Positions 46,355-55,138 of a DNA stretch of 64,000 bases are shown here, piece by piece; position 1 is the first letter of the stretch, and each line of letters starts with the position of its first letter. Both the position numbers and the translations under genes were made by a program. Source of the stretch: Aurantimonas marina (lineage in GTDB: Bacteria > Pseudomonadota > Alphaproteobacteria > Rhizobiales > Rhizobiaceae); contig NZ_JADDXW010000013.1 of NCBI RefSeq assembly GCF_017183135.1, positions 62,001 through 126,000 of the forward strand, written 5' to 3'. The notes under the pieces were generated by a model that saw only the letters and a program-made list of their open reading frames with translations, was not told where the DNA came from and did not search any database.

Positions 46355-46964
46355 GATGGCGTGGCCGCTGATCGTCGCGAGCGTCCTGAACTCCGGCGTC
46401 TTCCATCTCGAGCACGTCCTCGACAGCGGGCGGTAGATCGTGGTGTGGCGACGGTTCCTCGATCACGCCGCGAATGACGGCGATCCGCTTGATGATCTCG
46501 GAGAGCGCCTGGGCGAGAAGAAGGATGAAGCCTGCGAGAATCAGCGCCTTGGCCGGCCAGATGATCAGGCCGCCGGCATTCGCTGACACCTCCTGCTGGC
46601 GGTAGGAAAGCTGAACATAGGGAATGGCGAGGTAGACCATCAGCCCGGCGAAGGGCAGCAGGAACAGGATATGGCAGACGAGATCGATCCAGTCGCGCGT
46701 GCGCTTGGACAGATGCGCCGCGACGACATCAATGCGCACATGCTCGTTGACCTTGAGCGTCCAGGCCGCGGCCAGGAGAAAAACCGCCCCAAACAGGTAC
46801 CATTGCAGTTCGAGCCAGGCGTTGGAGCTCATGTCGAACGCCTTGCGCATCACCGCATTGCCGGCGCTGACCAGGACGGCAACGAGGACGAGCCATGAAA
46901 CGGCGCGCCCGAGGAAGGTTGTGACGCGATCGACACTGCGCGAAAATGACAAGAGCGCCGACAT
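46347..46964 (-). CDS. dctQ: TRAP transporter small permease DctQ
   Basis: A 205-residue membrane protein with four transmembrane helices, the small subunit of TRAP transporters that holds the large permease. Characteristic are SWLVLVAVLVSAGNAVMRKA and NAWLELQWYLFGAVFLLAAA with KVNEHVRIDV, the W-E/Q-L motif of DctQ. The C-terminal 40 residues are charged and cytoplasmic. ATG 46964 follows GGGGAGG; a longer in-frame opening has no family similarity. It overlaps dctM, so the two are cotranslated. The 401-bp gap on its 5' side separates it from the ferredoxin oxidoreductase gene. Confidence 0.93.
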   Translation of the reverse strand: MSALLSFSRSVDRVTTFLGRAVSWLVLVAVLVSAGNAVMRKAFDMSSNAWLELQWYLFGAVFLLAAAWTLKVNEHVRIDVVAAHLSKRTRDWIDLVCHILFLLPFAGLMVYLAIPYVQLSYRQQEVSANAGGLIIWPAKALILAGFILLLAQALSEIIKRIAVIRGVIEEPSPHHDLPPAVEDVLEMEDAGVQDARDDQRPRHHD

Positions 46965-47365
46965 TCGGCCTGGCCTCCCCTGGTGCCCCCGGATGCTTCG
47001 GTCGCGTCCACGGTTCGAACGCGGCGAAGAACGCCATTTCATCCCGTTCTGGACAGCGCCGATGGCACCGCGATCCGCCAGTTTCGACCAGCGGTTCCCG
47101 CGTCGGGAAGTCGGTCGTGGTTAAGTAATTTCCAGGTCTTGTGCAAGGGTGCCAGCCACCTCGCGGCCTGCGTTATCTCCCGCCTGGCAGCCACAGTTAT
47201 CGCCGCGAGGAACGGGATATTTGCGTGCGCCAGCCGGTTCGTCACCGGAACGTGAGGAAAAACCTTTGACCTCGGCCCCGTCGCGCCTCAAAACGGTAAG
47301 GAAGACAAAGCACTCGGATGGGCCGCAGCCGCGGCTCGCGTCTGGTTTGGGAGGACACTCGCTCG
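46965..47365. other. Divergent intergenic region, no gene seen
   Basis: Between the dctQ and oxidoreductase starts I find no supported reading frame. The region contains CCTCGCGG (47159-47166) matched by CCGCGAGG (47203-47210), an inverted repeat spanning 52 nt, and inside it the near-repeats GCCAGCCAC and GGCAGCCAC. It should carry both promoters, but no clear -35/-10 pair was found. Confidence 0.4.
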
Positions 47366-50300
47366 ATGATCGATCGCACCATCTCGCTCGATGACAAATA
47401 CGATCTTGCCGTTCCGAACGTTTTTCTGTCGGGGACGCAGGCGATCGTGCGTCTGGCGCTGATGCAGGCGGAGCGCGATCGGCTCGCCGGTCTCGACACG
47501 GCGGCCTACGTGACCGGCTATCGTGGTTCGCCGCTCGGCGGCCTCGACCAGCAGTTCGCTCGGGCGAAAGCATTGCTCGAGCGGCACAAGATCGTGTTCG
47601 AGCCAGGCTTGAACGAGGATCTGGCGGCAACGGCGCTGTGGGGCACGCAGCAGGCAGAAATCCGCGGCGAGGGCCGTCACGACGGCGTTTTCGGCATCTG
47701 GTACGGCAAGGGACCGGGCGTCGACCGGTCCGGCGATGCGTTCCGCCACGCCAATCTGGCAGGCACGTCGAGGAATGGCGGCGTTCTCGCGCTGATGGGC
47801 GACGATCACACCTGCGAATCCTCGACCACGGCGCATCAGTCGGAATTCGCCTTCGTCGACGCGATGATCCCGATCTTCAATCCGGCAGGCGTCCAGGAAA
47901 TCCTCGACTACGGCCTTGTCGCCTTCGCCCTGTCGCGCTTTTCGGGCCTTTGGACGGCGATGAAATGCGTCAAGGACAACATCGAATCGACCGCGACGGT
48001 GCGCTCCGATTTCGATCGGGTCGCCGCTACTTTGCCCAAATTCGACATGCCGCCGGGTGGGCTCAACATTCGCCGCGCCGCCCATCCGCTGGAACAGGAG
48101 GCGCTGCTCCACGACTTCAAGCTGCCAGCCGCGCGCGCGTTCCTGGCCGCCAACGGTCTCGACCGGATCGCTCATTCGGGTGGGCGGAGCCCGAAGATAG
48201 GCATCCTGTCGCTGGGCAAATCCTGGCTCGACGTCGAGCAGGCGCTGTCGAGCCTGGGAATCGACGAGGTCGCGGCGGCGAATTTTGGCATCCGGCTCGG
48301 CAAGATCGGCGTTCCCTGGCCGCTCGACGCCGATTTTATTCGCCGTTTCGCCGACGGGCTCGATCAGGTGATCGTGGTGGAGGAAAAGCGCGGCCTGGTC
48401 GAGCCGCAGATCAAGGAAATCCTCTACGGTACGGCCGATGCGCCGGCGATCATCGGCAAGGCCGACGAGCAGGGCGCGACGCTGTTTTCGCCGAAAGCGT
48501 CGCTCGACGCGAACCACATCGCAGTGGCGATCGGCCGCCGGATCATGGCGCGAACACCGCAGGATCAGCTGGCGGCACGGGTCGCCGATCTAGAAACCTT
48601 GACGGCCACCTCCGGGACGATGCCCGAGATTGCTGTCCGCACGCCGTATTTCTGCGCCGGCTGTCCGCACAACACCTCGACGCGGATCCCGGAGGGTTCG
48701 CGCGCCTATGCCGGTATCGGCTGCAGCTACATGGCGCTGTGGATGGACCGCGGGACGGAAGGCTTCACCCAGATGGGCGGCGAGGGCGCCAACTGGGTCG
48801 GCGAGCACCACTTCTCGACCCGCGGCCACGTTTTCCAGAATCTCGGCGACGGCACCTACAATCATTCCGGCGCGCTGGCGCTACGAGCGGCGGCGGCCTC
48901 CGGCGCCAACGTCACCTACAAGATTCTCTACAACGACGCCGTCGCGATGACCGGCGGGCAGCCGCATGAGGGCGGGCTCACCGTCGCGGCGATCGCCGCG
49001 CAGGTGACCGGCGAGGGCGCCAAGAAGCTTGCAATCGTCTCCGATGATCCCGACAAGCACCGGGGCGATCCGCGGCTGCCGGCGAGCGCGACGATCCACC
49101 ATCGCTCCGAACTCGATACGGTGCAGCGCGATCTGGCCGCGACCGACGGGCTGACGGTGCTGATCTACGACCAGACCTGCGCCGCCGAAAAGCGCCGCCG
49201 CCGCAAGCGCGGCAAGTTTCCCGATCCGGACAAGCGGGTCGTCATCAACGAGCGGGTCTGCGAGGGCTGCGGCGATTGTGGCGTCCAGTCCAATTGCGTC
49301 GCGGTGACGGCGGTCGAAACCGAGTTCGGCCGCAAACGGCAGATCGATCAGTCGGCCTGCAACAAGGATTTCTCCTGCCTTGAGGGGGTCTGCCCGTCCT
49401 TCGTGACGGTGCATGGCGGCGCGTTGAAGAAGGGCGAACGTCGCAGGACCGCCGCGCCGGACGTGCCGGAGCCCGTCCTCGCCGAACTCGATCGATCGAT
49501 GGGGGTGATCATCACCGGCGTCGGCGGCACCGGGGTCGTCACCATCGGCGCCATCATCGGCATGGCGGCGCATCTCGACGGCAAGGGCGCCGGCATCATC
49601 GACATGGCCGGGCTGGCGCAAAAGGGCGGGGCAGTGATGAGCCATGTGCGAATCGCGCCGACCCCGGATGACGTCAAGTCGATCCGGATCGCAGCCGGAG
49701 ACGCACGACTGATCATCGGCTGCGACATGGTGACGGCCGCGTCCGCCAAGGTCCGCTCGGCGGTCAGCCGGGGCAAGACCGATGTGGTCGTCAACAGCCA
49801 CGAGACGCTGTCCGGCGAATTCACCCACAACGTCGATTTCTCGTTTCCGACGCGGCGGCTGTTGACGGCCTTGAGCGAGGCGGCCGGCGCTGAGCGCACC
49901 CATGTGGCGGATGCCGAGAAGATCGCTGTCACGCTGTTCGGCGACGCCATCTACGCCAACATGCTCATGCTGGGTCTGGCCTGGCAGACCGGCGCGCTGC
50001 CGGTTTCGCGCGCCGCGATCCGGCGGGCGCTGGAGATGAACGGCGTCGCTGTGGAAGCCAATCTCGATGCGTTCGAATGGGGGCGGGCGATCGCCCACGA
50101 TCCGGCGAACCTGCCCGCGATCGAGGGCGAGCAGGGGGCGGCGACCGCGCTCGACCATCGCCGGGTATCGGAAACCCTGGACGAAGCGATCGCGCGGCGG
50201 GCCAAGGATCTCGCGGCCTATCAGAATGATGCCTATGCCGAGCATTACCGAAACCGCGTCGCTGCAATCCGGGCCGCCGAGGCGAAGATCGCGCCCGGCC

Positions 50301-50830
50301 GCAACGATCTGGCGGAGGCGGCGGCACGGCAACTCTACCGGTTGATGGCCGCCAAAGACGAATACGAGGTGGCGCGGCTTTACACCGATGGGAGCTTCGC
50401 CGCGCAGCTCGGCGAGCGTTTCTCCGGATACGACCGGCTGGAGTTCCATCTGGCGCCGCCGATCATGGGAGAGGACGGCCCGAAGGGGCGGCCGAAAAAA
50501 CGCGCTTTTGGCCCATGGATGATGACCGGGTTCAAACTGCTGGCGGCAATGAAGCGGCTGCGCGGCACGCCGCTCGATCCCTTCCGCTGGTCGGCCGAGC
50601 GCAAGGCCGAGCGGGACGAGAAGGCGCTTTACGAGGCGAGCCTCGAGCGCATTCTTGCGGGGCTGCAACCGGGTAATTACGACGCCGCAGTAGAACTGGC
50701 CCGCTGGCCCGAGACGCTGAAGGGGTTTGGAATCGTCCGCCGCGGCTTCGCCGAGCGGGCCCAAACGCGGCGCAAGGAGGCCGAGGCGGCCTTTGCCGGC
50801 GCGCTGTACGTGGCGGAGGCGGCGGAGTAG
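47366..50830 (+). CDS. Fused indolepyruvate:ferredoxin oxidoreductase (IorA-IorB type)
   Basis: An 1154-residue fusion of the large and small subunits of 2-oxoacid:ferredoxin oxidoreductase. The N-terminal pyrimidine-binding half begins near VPNVFLSGTQAIVRL, the ThDP-binding part has CAGCPHNTST and GIGCSYMALWMDRG, an iron-sulfur insert carries CEGCGDCGVQSNC and CNKDFSCLEGVC, and the C-terminal gamma domain has IITGVGGTGVVTIGAIIGMAAH. Such fused enzymes oxidise indolepyruvate or other aryl pyruvates from amino acid breakdown to acyl-CoA with ferredoxin. ATG 47366 begins the conserved part. It stands alone between TRAP and PEP-mutase genes. Confidence 0.95.
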   Translation: MIDRTISLDDKYDLAVPNVFLSGTQAIVRLALMQAERDRLAGLDTAAYVTGYRGSPLGGLDQQFARAKALLERHKIVFEPGLNEDLAATALWGTQQAEIRGEGRHDGVFGIWYGKGPGVDRSGDAFRHANLAGTSRNGGVLALMGDDHTCESSTTAHQSEFAFVDAMIPIFNPAGVQEILDYGLVAFALSRFSGLWTAMKCVKDNIESTATVRSDFDRVAATLPKFDMPPGGLNIRRAAHPLEQEALLHDFKLPAARAFLAANGLDRIAHSGGRSPKIGILSLGKSWLDVEQALSSLGIDEVAAANFGIRLGKIGVPWPLDADFIRRFADGLDQVIVVEEKRGLVEPQIKEILYGTADAPAIIGKADEQGATLFSPKASLDANHIAVAIGRRIMARTPQDQLAARVADLETLTATSGTMPEIAVRTPYFCAGCPHNTSTRIPEGSRAYAGIGCSYMALWMDRGTEGFTQMGGEGANWVGEHHFSTRGHVFQNLGDGTYNHSGALALRAAAASGANVTYKILYNDAVAMTGGQPHEGGLTVAAIAAQVTGEGAKKLAIVSDDPDKHRGDPRLPASATIHHRSELDTVQRDLAATDGLTVLIYDQTCAAEKRRRRKRGKFPDPDKRVVINERVCEGCGDCGVQSNCVAVTAVETEFGRKRQIDQSACNKDFSCLEGVCPSFVTVHGGALKKGERRRTAAPDVPEPVLAELDRSMGVIITGVGGTGVVTIGAIIGMAAHLDGKGAGIIDMAGLAQKGGAVMSHVRIAPTPDDVKSIRIAAGDARLIIGCDMVTAASAKVRSAVSRGKTDVVVNSHETLSGEFTHNVDFSFPTRRLLTALSEAAGAERTHVADAEKIAVTLFGDAIYANMLMLGLAWQTGALPVSRAAIRRALEMNGVAVEANLDAFEWGRAIAHDPANLPAIEGEQGAATALDHRRVSETLDEAIARRAKDLAAYQNDAYAEHYRNRVAAIRAAEAKIAPGRNDLAEAAARQLYRLMAAKDEYEVARLYTDGSFAAQLGERFSGYDRLEFHLAPPIMGEDGPKGRPKKRAFGPWMMTGFKLLAAMKRLRGTPLDPFRWSAERKAERDEKALYEASLERILAGLQPGNYDAAVELARWPETLKGFGIVRRGFAERAQTRRKEAEAAFAGALYVAEAAE

Positions 50831-50874
50831 GGGGCGGGCGAGCATATCCGCGATGTGCTGGTCCACCCGCCCTA

Positions 50875-51720
50875 TCAGATCGCGTCGGTCTCGCCGGCGC
50901 CAGCCTCGAGCATCCCGTCCATCTCGGTTGCCGAAGCTGCGGATTCGAGGCCGGCGAAACGGCCCTCGGCGATGATTTCGCGCATGCAATCGCGGACCGC
51001 CGCATGGGTCACGCGGGCGAGTGTCGAGCCCAGCGAAATGCGCCGGACGCCGAGTGCGGCGAATTCGGCGACGGACAGGCGGCGCAGCGGTCCGGCGGCG
51101 AGCGCGTTGACCGGCTTCGACACGGCGCCGAGCACCCGGCGTAGTTCGTCGACACCCGGCGGCACCGGCACATAAAGGAGATCGGCGCCCGCCGTCTCGA
51201 AGGCCTTTACGCGGCGGATCGCCTCATCGAGGTCGTAACTGCCGTTCATCACACCGTCGGCACGGGCGCACAGGACGAAGGGACGGCCCAGCGCGGAGAC
51301 GGTCGAGGCCGCGGCGCGGATGCGGTCGACGGCGAGGTCGAACGGATAAGCGGGGTTTCCCGGTGCCATCCGCGTATCCTCGATGGAGCCGCCCGACAGC
51401 CCGCCCTCGGCAGCCAGTCGAATCGTCTGGGCGACGTCGTCCGGATCATCCGCGAAGCCGTTTTCCAGATCGCCCGAGACCGGCAGACCAGTCGCCGCGA
51501 CGATCGTTTCGGCATGGGCGAGTGCTTCGTCGCGCGTCACATGGCCCATGTCGGGTCGGCCGAGTGTGAAGGCGAAACCGGCCGACGTGGTGGCGAGCGC
51601 CTTGGCGCCTGCGGCGGCCATCACGCGGGCCGAACCGGCATCCCAAGGATTGGGTATGACGAAACAGCCCGCCTGATGGAGATCCTGGAAGGCCTGATGT
51701 CGGCGGGACAAGGACGTCAT
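50875..51720 (-). CDS. Isocitrate lyase/PEP mutase-family protein
   Basis: A 281-residue alpha/beta-barrel protein of the ICL/PEPM superfamily. Motifs include VIPNPWDAGSARVMAAAG, the Mg2+-binding VSGDLENGFADDPDD, LSGGSIEDTR and VLCARADGVMNG. The K-K-C-G-H of true isocitrate lyase is absent, so the substrate is probably another 2-oxo or phosphonate-like acid; the family contains oxaloacetate decarboxylases, methylisocitrate lyases and phosphonopyruvate enzymes. ATG 51720 starts the region of similarity; in-frame GTG and ATG codons 4 to 13 residues earlier are alternatives with weak ribosome binding sites. Confidence 0.85.
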   Translation of the reverse strand: MTSLSRRHQAFQDLHQAGCFVIPNPWDAGSARVMAAAGAKALATTSAGFAFTLGRPDMGHVTRDEALAHAETIVAATGLPVSGDLENGFADDPDDVAQTIRLAAEGGLSGGSIEDTRMAPGNPAYPFDLAVDRIRAAASTVSALGRPFVLCARADGVMNGSYDLDEAIRRVKAFETAGADLLYVPVPPGVDELRRVLGAVSKPVNALAAGPLRRLSVAEFAALGVRRISLGSTLARVTHAAVRDCMREIIAEGRFAGLESAASATEMDGMLEAGAGETDAI

Positions 51721-52017
51721 GCGAGTGCCCATTACCATTTCGAGGTGTGTCAGGCTCACGTCGAGGCAGTCTGCATCCGGCGCACTTTCGCGTTAGAGCC
51801 AGGGAAACCTATGCCGAGGCGAGATGACTGTCGACCGCATTTCCGGAGGACCGGGCTGCTACGGGGACGGGTGTGGGGCGGCGGCGCGCGTCTCAAGTTG
51901 AGATGATTTTAACCAAATGCCCCCAATGTAGAGGCGAGACTGTGGAACCTTCACGTACAGACATGGGTTTATGTGAAGTAACCAATCAAACCCGCCCCCT
52001 AGGGGAAAGGTATAACG

Positions 52018-52197
52018 ATGGCCGAGTTGAAGAGGACGCTGACAAACCGATGCCGCCAAGCGGAAGTGGCGCGGCACTTGCGGAATCTACCCACCTTTGT
52101 GGTGACGGAAGGAATTCCTGCGTCCTTGCACGAGAAGCTGCAGCGGCTTGACGCAGCAGAAGCGGCGATGCGGCGAGGTTGCGGTAACGCCCGCTAG
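52018..52197 (+). CDS. Hypothetical small protein (59 aa)
   Basis: A short frame with a good ribosome binding site (AGGGGAAAGG, about 6 nt before ATG 52018). The 59-residue product (MAELKRTLTNRCRQAEVARH onward) is basic and largely helical, with no family I recognise. Codon third positions are mostly G or C, as in neighbouring genes, which supports translation. A strong hairpin at 52219 follows. The stretch from 51850 to 52260 has lower GC than its surroundings. A second, overlapping frame (51903-52151) with a C-P-Q-C motif is a weaker alternative. Confidence 0.5.
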   Translation: MAELKRTLTNRCRQAEVARHLRNLPTFVVTEGIPASLHEKLQRLDAAEAAMRRGCGNAR

Positions 52198-52218
52198 GGC
52201 AATTCGATTAAGGTTAGG

Positions 52219-52244
52219 AGTGCCCGTCGTCATCGGCGGGCACT
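52219..52244 (+). terminator. Strong hairpin after the small gene
   Basis: AGTGCCCGTCG pairs over 11 bp (one G-U) with CGGCGGGCACT across the tetraloop TCAT. It lies 21 nt after the stop codon of the small gene. The downstream TAGTCGTTTCG is only weakly T-rich. Confidence 0.65.
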
Positions 52245-52347
52245 AGTCGTTTCGATATCCCGGCGCAGTCGCCTAACAAAGCACTGCGTTGTGAGGTTAT
52301 TTCCGTGACGGTTGCACCAGATTCGCCAAGCTTCGTATAGAAGCCGC

Positions 52348-52872
52348 ATGGACAAGCAGCCTCCCAAGCCGAAACCGGTCACGCCCGAATGGCTGTTCCG
52401 GGCGGCGGCGCATTATCTCGAACGCTATGCTTCGACCACGGCAAATCTGCGCCGGGTGCTGGAGCGCAAGGTGATGCGGCGTTGCCATGCGCTTGGCGAG
52501 GAGCCCGCCGACTATGGCGATCTCATCGACACGACTGTTGCCCGTTTCATCGAGTTGAAACTTGTCGACGACCAGGCGTTCGCGGAGGCGCGCCTGGCGA
52601 GCTTGCGCCGGCGCGGGACCTCGAAGCGCATGGTGGCTGCGAAGCTTTCGGAAAAGGGCGTCGGCCGCGACCTCGTCGAGATGCTGCTGGCCAAGGACGA
52701 AACCAGCGAACGCGACGCGGCTGCAGCCTACGCGAAGCGGCGGCGGCTCGGCCCACACCGTCTGCGTGAGCGCGCCGAACGGCGCGACCGTGACGTGGCG
52801 GCGATGGTGCGGGCCGGATTCGGTTTTTCCGACGCCGCGGCGGTGATCGACGGCGACGGCGGCGGGCGATAG
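52348..52872 (+). CDS. recX: RecX-family regulator of RecA
   Basis: A 174-residue, basic, all-helical protein with the three-helix repeats of RecX: WLFRAAAHYLERYASTTANL (first repeat), DTTVARFIELKLVDDQAFAE and SLRRRGTSKRMVAAKLSEKG (second), and a C-terminal repeat with KRRRLGPHRL. RecX binds RecA filaments and blocks or trims them. ATG 52348 begins a proline/lysine-rich leader; an in-frame ATG 12 codons earlier is less likely. No recA gene is in the window, as is common in this group, where recX is often separate. Confidence 0.9.
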   Translation: MDKQPPKPKPVTPEWLFRAAAHYLERYASTTANLRRVLERKVMRRCHALGEEPADYGDLIDTTVARFIELKLVDDQAFAEARLASLRRRGTSKRMVAAKLSEKGVGRDLVEMLLAKDETSERDAAAAYAKRRRLGPHRLRERAERRDRDVAAMVRAGFGFSDAAAVIDGDGGGR

Positions 52873-53108
52873 CGCGCCGGCCACCGAGCCAGCCGGAGAA
52901 GGATGCGCGCCTCCCATCTCCTTGGTCCGCGAATGAGGTCAAGCACGGCGCCGAACGCGGCGCGTGACCGGAATTCGGTTGGCGGCCAACCGAATTGCAG
53001 CCGCTTTCACATGGTCGCATCGCTGGAATGAGGCGTCCGTGTGGCATTGCCAGTTCCGCGCAATATCGTGTATGTGCCGAAGAAACAGGACGACAAGGGA
53101 GCTGCCAC

Positions 53109-53330
53109 GTGGCCGAACTGCCGAATTACGACACCACCAATCCGGCCGATATGGACTATCCCGAGCATGAGCGGACCTACGCTCTGTTTCTCTCCATGTT
53201 CAAATGGGGCACGATCGGCACGGTCGCCATTCTCGTCGGCATGACTGTGGGCTTGATGATGGGCGGCGGGTTTCTCGGCGGTATCCTGAGCTTTGTCGTG
53301 CTTCTGGCGATCGCCTATTTCGTCGCCTGA
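53109..53330 (+). CDS. aa3-type cytochrome c oxidase subunit IV
   Basis: A 73-residue single-domain protein. The N-terminal half DYPEHERTYALFLSMFKWG followed by hydrophobic helices (TVAILVGMTVGLMMGGGFLG) is typical of bacterial aa3-type subunit IV, which lies on the membrane beside the oxidase core and is not essential for activity. The start is GTG 53109 behind AAGGGAG; no ATG gives the right length. The core subunits are not in the window, but in many Rhizobiales this small gene precedes the transhydrogenase genes, as here. Confidence 0.85.
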   Translation: MAELPNYDTTNPADMDYPEHERTYALFLSMFKWGTIGTVAILVGMTVGLMMGGGFLGGILSFVVLLAIAYFVA

Positions 53331-53526
53331 TAGGCGGCCTGCCGGCGGGAGAGACGGCAGGAATTTCGTGGCCATGCCAAGCGTGGCCATCAGATGAATC
53401 CGATGGTCGCTACCGATTTTCGGATAAGATCGCCGGACAGAATCATCCAGTGATTCGATATGAAACGCCCTTTGCGCATCCGGATGGACGCAGGGCGCTA
53501 AAAGTTTGAGGGGGAGGCGTTCCAAG

Positions 53527-54708
53527 TTGAAATTGTTCGTGCCAATGGAACGCGACGACGGGGAATCCCGGGTCGCGGCGTCGCCCGATACCGTGAAGAA
53601 ACTGACGGGTCTGGGTGCCAACGTCACCGTGGAAGCGGGGGCCGGGGAGCGCTCGCGTGTCACCGACGATGCTTTCAAGGCGGCGGGCGCCGCGATCGGC
53701 ACGTCGAAGGACGCTTCCGATGCCGACATCATTCTCAAGGTGCGCCGGCCCTCGCCCGAGGAGCTAAAGACCTATAAGTCTGGCGCGGCGGTTATCGCGA
53801 CGATGGACCCCTATGGTCGCGACGAGGAAGTCAAGGCGATGGCCGATGCCGGCATTCTCGCCTTCGCCATGGAATTCATGCCGCGCATCACCCGCGCGCA
53901 GTCGATGGACGTGCTGTCGTCCCAGGCCAATCTCGCCGGATACCAGGCCGTGATCGACGCGGCCTACGAATTCGACCGTGCGTTTCCGATGATGATGACC
54001 GCGGCCGGGACCGTTCCCGCCGCGCGCGTCTTCGTCATGGGCGCTGGCGTTGCCGGTCTCCAGGCGATCGCCACGGCCAAGCGTCTCGGCGCCGCGGTGA
54101 CGGCCACGGATGTGCGGCCCGCGGCCAAGGAACAGGTGGAATCGCTCGGCGGCAAGTTCATCGCGGTCGAGGACGAGGAGTTCAAGGCGGCGGAGACAGC
54201 CGGCGGTTACGCCAAGGAGATGTCGAAAGAGTATCAGGCCAAGCAGGCCGAACTCGTCGCATCGCACATCGCCAAACAGGACATCGTCATCACCACCGCG
54301 CTGATTCCCGGCCGGCCGGCGCCTCGGCTGGTCTCCAAGGCGATGGTCGAATCGATGAAGCCGGGCTCGATTGTGGTCGACCTCGCCGTCGAGCGCGGTG
54401 GCAATGTCGAGGGCGCCGAGGCCGGCAAGGTCGTGCAGATGGGGCCGGCGAAGATTGTCGGCCATCTCAACGTTCCGGGCCGGATCGCGGCCAGTGCGTC
54501 GCTGCTCTACGCCAAGAACCTTTCGAGTTTCCTCGAGACGATGATCGACAAGGAAACCAAGGCGCTGAAGATCGATTTCGAGGATCCGCTGGTGCAGGCG
54601 ACGCTGCTGACACGCGACGGCAAGGTAGTGCATCCGAACTTCGCCAAGGAGCCGGCCGCCGGTTCCGGCGATAACGGCGCGGCCGAGACGGCCAAGGGAG
54701 AGGCGTGA
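53527..54708 (+). CDS. pntAA: NAD(P) transhydrogenase subunit alpha part 1 (NAD(H)-binding dI domain)
   Basis: A 393-residue soluble NAD(H)-binding subunit. Early residues (KLFVPMERDDGESRVAASPD) are the alanine-dehydrogenase-like start, and VMGAGVAGLQAIATAKRLGA is the NAD motif. SIVVDLAVERGGNVEG and GHLNVPGRIAASASLLYAKN are typical of PntA. With the next two genes it forms the proton-pumping enzyme that makes NADPH from NADH. The start is TTG 53527 after GGGGGAGG; the in-frame codons before it have no similarity. The end overlaps pntAB by one base (TGATG). Confidence 0.95.
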   Translation: MKLFVPMERDDGESRVAASPDTVKKLTGLGANVTVEAGAGERSRVTDDAFKAAGAAIGTSKDASDADIILKVRRPSPEELKTYKSGAAVIATMDPYGRDEEVKAMADAGILAFAMEFMPRITRAQSMDVLSSQANLAGYQAVIDAAYEFDRAFPMMMTAAGTVPAARVFVMGAGVAGLQAIATAKRLGAAVTATDVRPAAKEQVESLGGKFIAVEDEEFKAAETAGGYAKEMSKEYQAKQAELVASHIAKQDIVITTALIPGRPAPRLVSKAMVESMKPGSIVVDLAVERGGNVEGAEAGKVVQMGPAKIVGHLNVPGRIAASASLLYAKNLSSFLETMIDKETKALKIDFEDPLVQATLLTRDGKVVHPNFAKEPAAGSGDNGAAETAKGEA

Positions 54709-55124
54709 TGGAAAACGAGACCATTCGCAACACGCTGCAGCAGCTGAACGAGGCTGGTGCCGCCATTCGCGAGGCACGCTCCGGCGTCGAGGGACTGATG
54801 GGTTCGGGCATCACCGAAGCGGTGGGCGCGGCGACCGGAATCGACCCCTTCGTCTTCCATCTGGCGATCTTCGTGCTGGCGATCTTCGTCGGCTACTACG
54901 TCGTCTGGTCGGTGACACCGGCGCTGCACACGCCGTTGATGTCGGTGACCAACGCCATCTCCTCGGTGATCATCGTGGGCGCACTTCTGGCCGTCGGCAT
55001 CTCGGCGTCGGGAATGGCGACAACCTTCGGCTTCATCGGGCTGGTTCTGGCTTCGGTGAACATCTTCGGCGGCTTCCTCGTCACCCAGCGCATGCTGGCA
55101 ATGTACAAGAAAAAAGAGAAGTGA
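54708..55124 (+). CDS. pntAB: NAD(P) transhydrogenase subunit alpha part 2 (membrane)
   Basis: A 138-residue membrane protein with an N-terminal helix and three or four transmembrane helices (HLAIFVLAIFVGYYVVWSVT and VTNAISSVIIVGALLAVGIS); the sequence from FLVTQRMLAMYKKK is the family ending. It is the membrane part of the split alpha subunit, as in Rhodospirillum and Rhizobiales, where the E. coli single alpha chain is divided. ATG 54708 overlaps the pntAA stop; an in-frame GTG three bases earlier is a minor alternative. It is followed by pntB after 14 bp, so the three are one operon. Confidence 0.94.
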   Translation: MENETIRNTLQQLNEAGAAIREARSGVEGLMGSGITEAVGAATGIDPFVFHLAIFVLAIFVGYYVVWSVTPALHTPLMSVTNAISSVIIVGALLAVGISASGMATTFGFIGLVLASVNIFGGFLVTQRMLAMYKKKEK

Positions 55125-55138
55125 GGCGGTAGCAGATC

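Noticed and set aside
51903-52151. An 82-codon frame with a C-P-Q-C motif overlapping the small gene at 52018
   Set aside because: It has no good ribosome binding site and a codon third-position pattern unlike its neighbours. It is kept only as an alternative reading.
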